Assembly (NCBI GenBank): GCA_013042825.1 | Contig: JABDPL010000288.1 | Coordinates: 1-7,563 of the forward strand | DNA length: 7,563 nucleotides | Source: Flavobacteriaceae bacterium | Lineage (GTDB): Bacteria > Bacteroidota > Bacteroidia > Flavobacteriales > Flavobacteriaceae | Direction of reading: 5' to 3' | Translations under genes and position numbers: made by a program | Part shown: piece after piece, positions 6,988 to 7,563 of the stretch | Numbering within the stretch: position 1 is the stretch's first letter | How the letters are laid out: every line of letters starts with the position of its first letter | The notes under the pieces: model-generated | Told to the model about the DNA's origin: nothing | Databases searched by the model: none | The model's input: the letters and a program-made list of their open reading frames with translations, nothing else

Positions 6988-7563
6988 TTAGCGTTCCAAA
7001 ATCATGGCTGAAGCACCGCCGCCGCCATTGCAAATAGCTGCCGCTCCTGTGTTGAGATCCCTTTGATTCATAATATGGATAAGGGTCACCAGAATCCTGG
7101 CACCGGAACAACCCAGTGGATGTCCTAATGATACCGCACCTCCGTTAATGTTTACCTGGTCTTCTGAAAGGCCCAATAGTTTCATATTAGCCAAACCAAC
7201 AACAGAAAAGGCTTCATTAAACTCGAATACATCTATATTCCCAATCGGGATTCCGGCTTTATCCAGTGCCTTTGGTAAGGCTTTTGCCGGGGCAGTTGTA
7301 AACCATTTGGGTTCCTGCGCAGCATCAGCATAACTCTTCACAACAGCCAAAGGTTTCAGATTTAATTCTTCGGCTTTTTCACGGCTCATCAAAACGAGGG
7401 CTGCAGCACCGTCGTTAATTGTGGATGCATTGGCAGCGGTCACCGTGCCATCAGGAGAAAAAGCAGGACGAAGATTAGGGATCTTGTCCATCTTTACTTT
7501 TGTATATTCTTCATCCCGTTCTACAGAGATGTCTTCTCCACGACGCTGCGGAACCTTTACCGG
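6988..7563 (-). CDS. Thiolase (acetyl-CoA C-acyltransferase), C-terminal part; 5' end beyond right edge
   Basis: C-terminal 191 residues of a thiolase, an enzyme that makes or cleaves beta-ketoacyl-CoA by Claisen condensation. The frame is open from the stop at 6988 to the right edge; thiolases run to about 390 residues, so about 200 N-terminal residues, including the acyl-accepting cysteine, are outside the window. The internal ATG at 7491 is not the true start: the frame continues upstream with family-like residues (VPVPQR-type sequence, here VKVPQRRGEDI). Visible motifs are NASTINDGAAALVLMS, NEAF (Asn codon 7216-7218), GHPLGCSGAR (catalytic His codon 7120-7122) and CNGGGGASA (catalytic Cys codon 7030-7032). 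All active-site elements expected in this half are intact. Whether it is a biosynthetic acetoacetyl-CoA thiolase or a beta-oxidation enzyme (FadA/AtoB type) cannot be decided from this half, so no symbol is given. It precedes the C40 peptidase gene by 12 bp. Confidence 0.95.
   Translation of the reverse strand, partial: PVKVPQRRGEDISVERDEEYTKVKMDKIPNLRPAFSPDGTVTAANASTINDGAAALVLMSREKAEELNLKPLAVVKSYADAAQEPKWFTTAPAKALPKALDKAGIPIGNIDVFEFNEAFSVVGLANMKLLGLSEDQVNINGGAVSLGHPLGCSGARILVTLIHIMNQRDLNTGAAAICNGGGGASAMILER

Noticed and set aside
7489..7491. ATG as the true start of the thiolase gene (implying a short or truncated protein)
   Set aside because: The frame stays open to the right edge with thiolase-like residues upstream of this codon, so the gene is cut by the window and not broken.

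Overview
The window looks like a chromosomal housekeeping segment from a member of the Bacteroidota, most likely Flavobacteriaceae. This rests on protein character (the GyrA N-terminus beginning MADGEKLIPINIEDEMKSAY, and a ClpC with a long Ser/Asp/Lys-rich linker), moderate base composition with AT-rich intergenic DNA, and A-rich rather than Shine-Dalgarno-rich leaders on most genes. The genus cannot be fixed from the sequence alone. I see no mobile element, CRISPR array, tRNA, rRNA or sign of recent transfer.

Layout, left to right. (1) 1-2075, minus strand: clpC, the AAA+ unfoldase of the Clp protease, cut by the left edge so that about 690 residues from the N-terminus are present. (2) 2076-2337: a 262-bp AT-rich divergent intergenic region that must hold the promoters of both clpC and gyrA; it contains a small AT-rich inverted repeat. 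(3) 2338-4863, plus: gyrA, complete, 841 residues. (4) 4895-6175, plus: a secreted or periplasm-facing tetratricopeptide-repeat protein, 31 bp after gyrA and probably co-transcribed with it. (5) 6195-6226: a strong hairpin flanked by A and T tracts, placed between two converging genes and able to terminate both. (6) 6226-6975, minus: a C40 (NlpC/P60) cysteine peptidase with an N-terminal SH3b-like region and no signal peptide, resembling YkfC-type muropeptide dipeptidyl peptidases. (7) 6988-7563, minus: the C-terminal half of a thiolase (acetyl-CoA acyltransferase), cut by the right edge, 12 bp upstream of the peptidase gene and probably in one operon with it.

The genes do not form a single pathway. 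They cover protein quality control (ClpC), DNA supercoiling (GyrA), an envelope TPR protein of unknown partner, probable cell-wall peptide recycling (C40 peptidase) and acyl-CoA metabolism (thiolase). I did not find a new biological system here. The points worth a second look are modest: the arrangement of GyrA-box-like motifs and the acidic tail in GyrA, the ClpC linker, the linkage of gyrA to the TPR gene, the signal-less peptidase paired with a thiolase, and the inverted repeat in the clpC/gyrA spacer.
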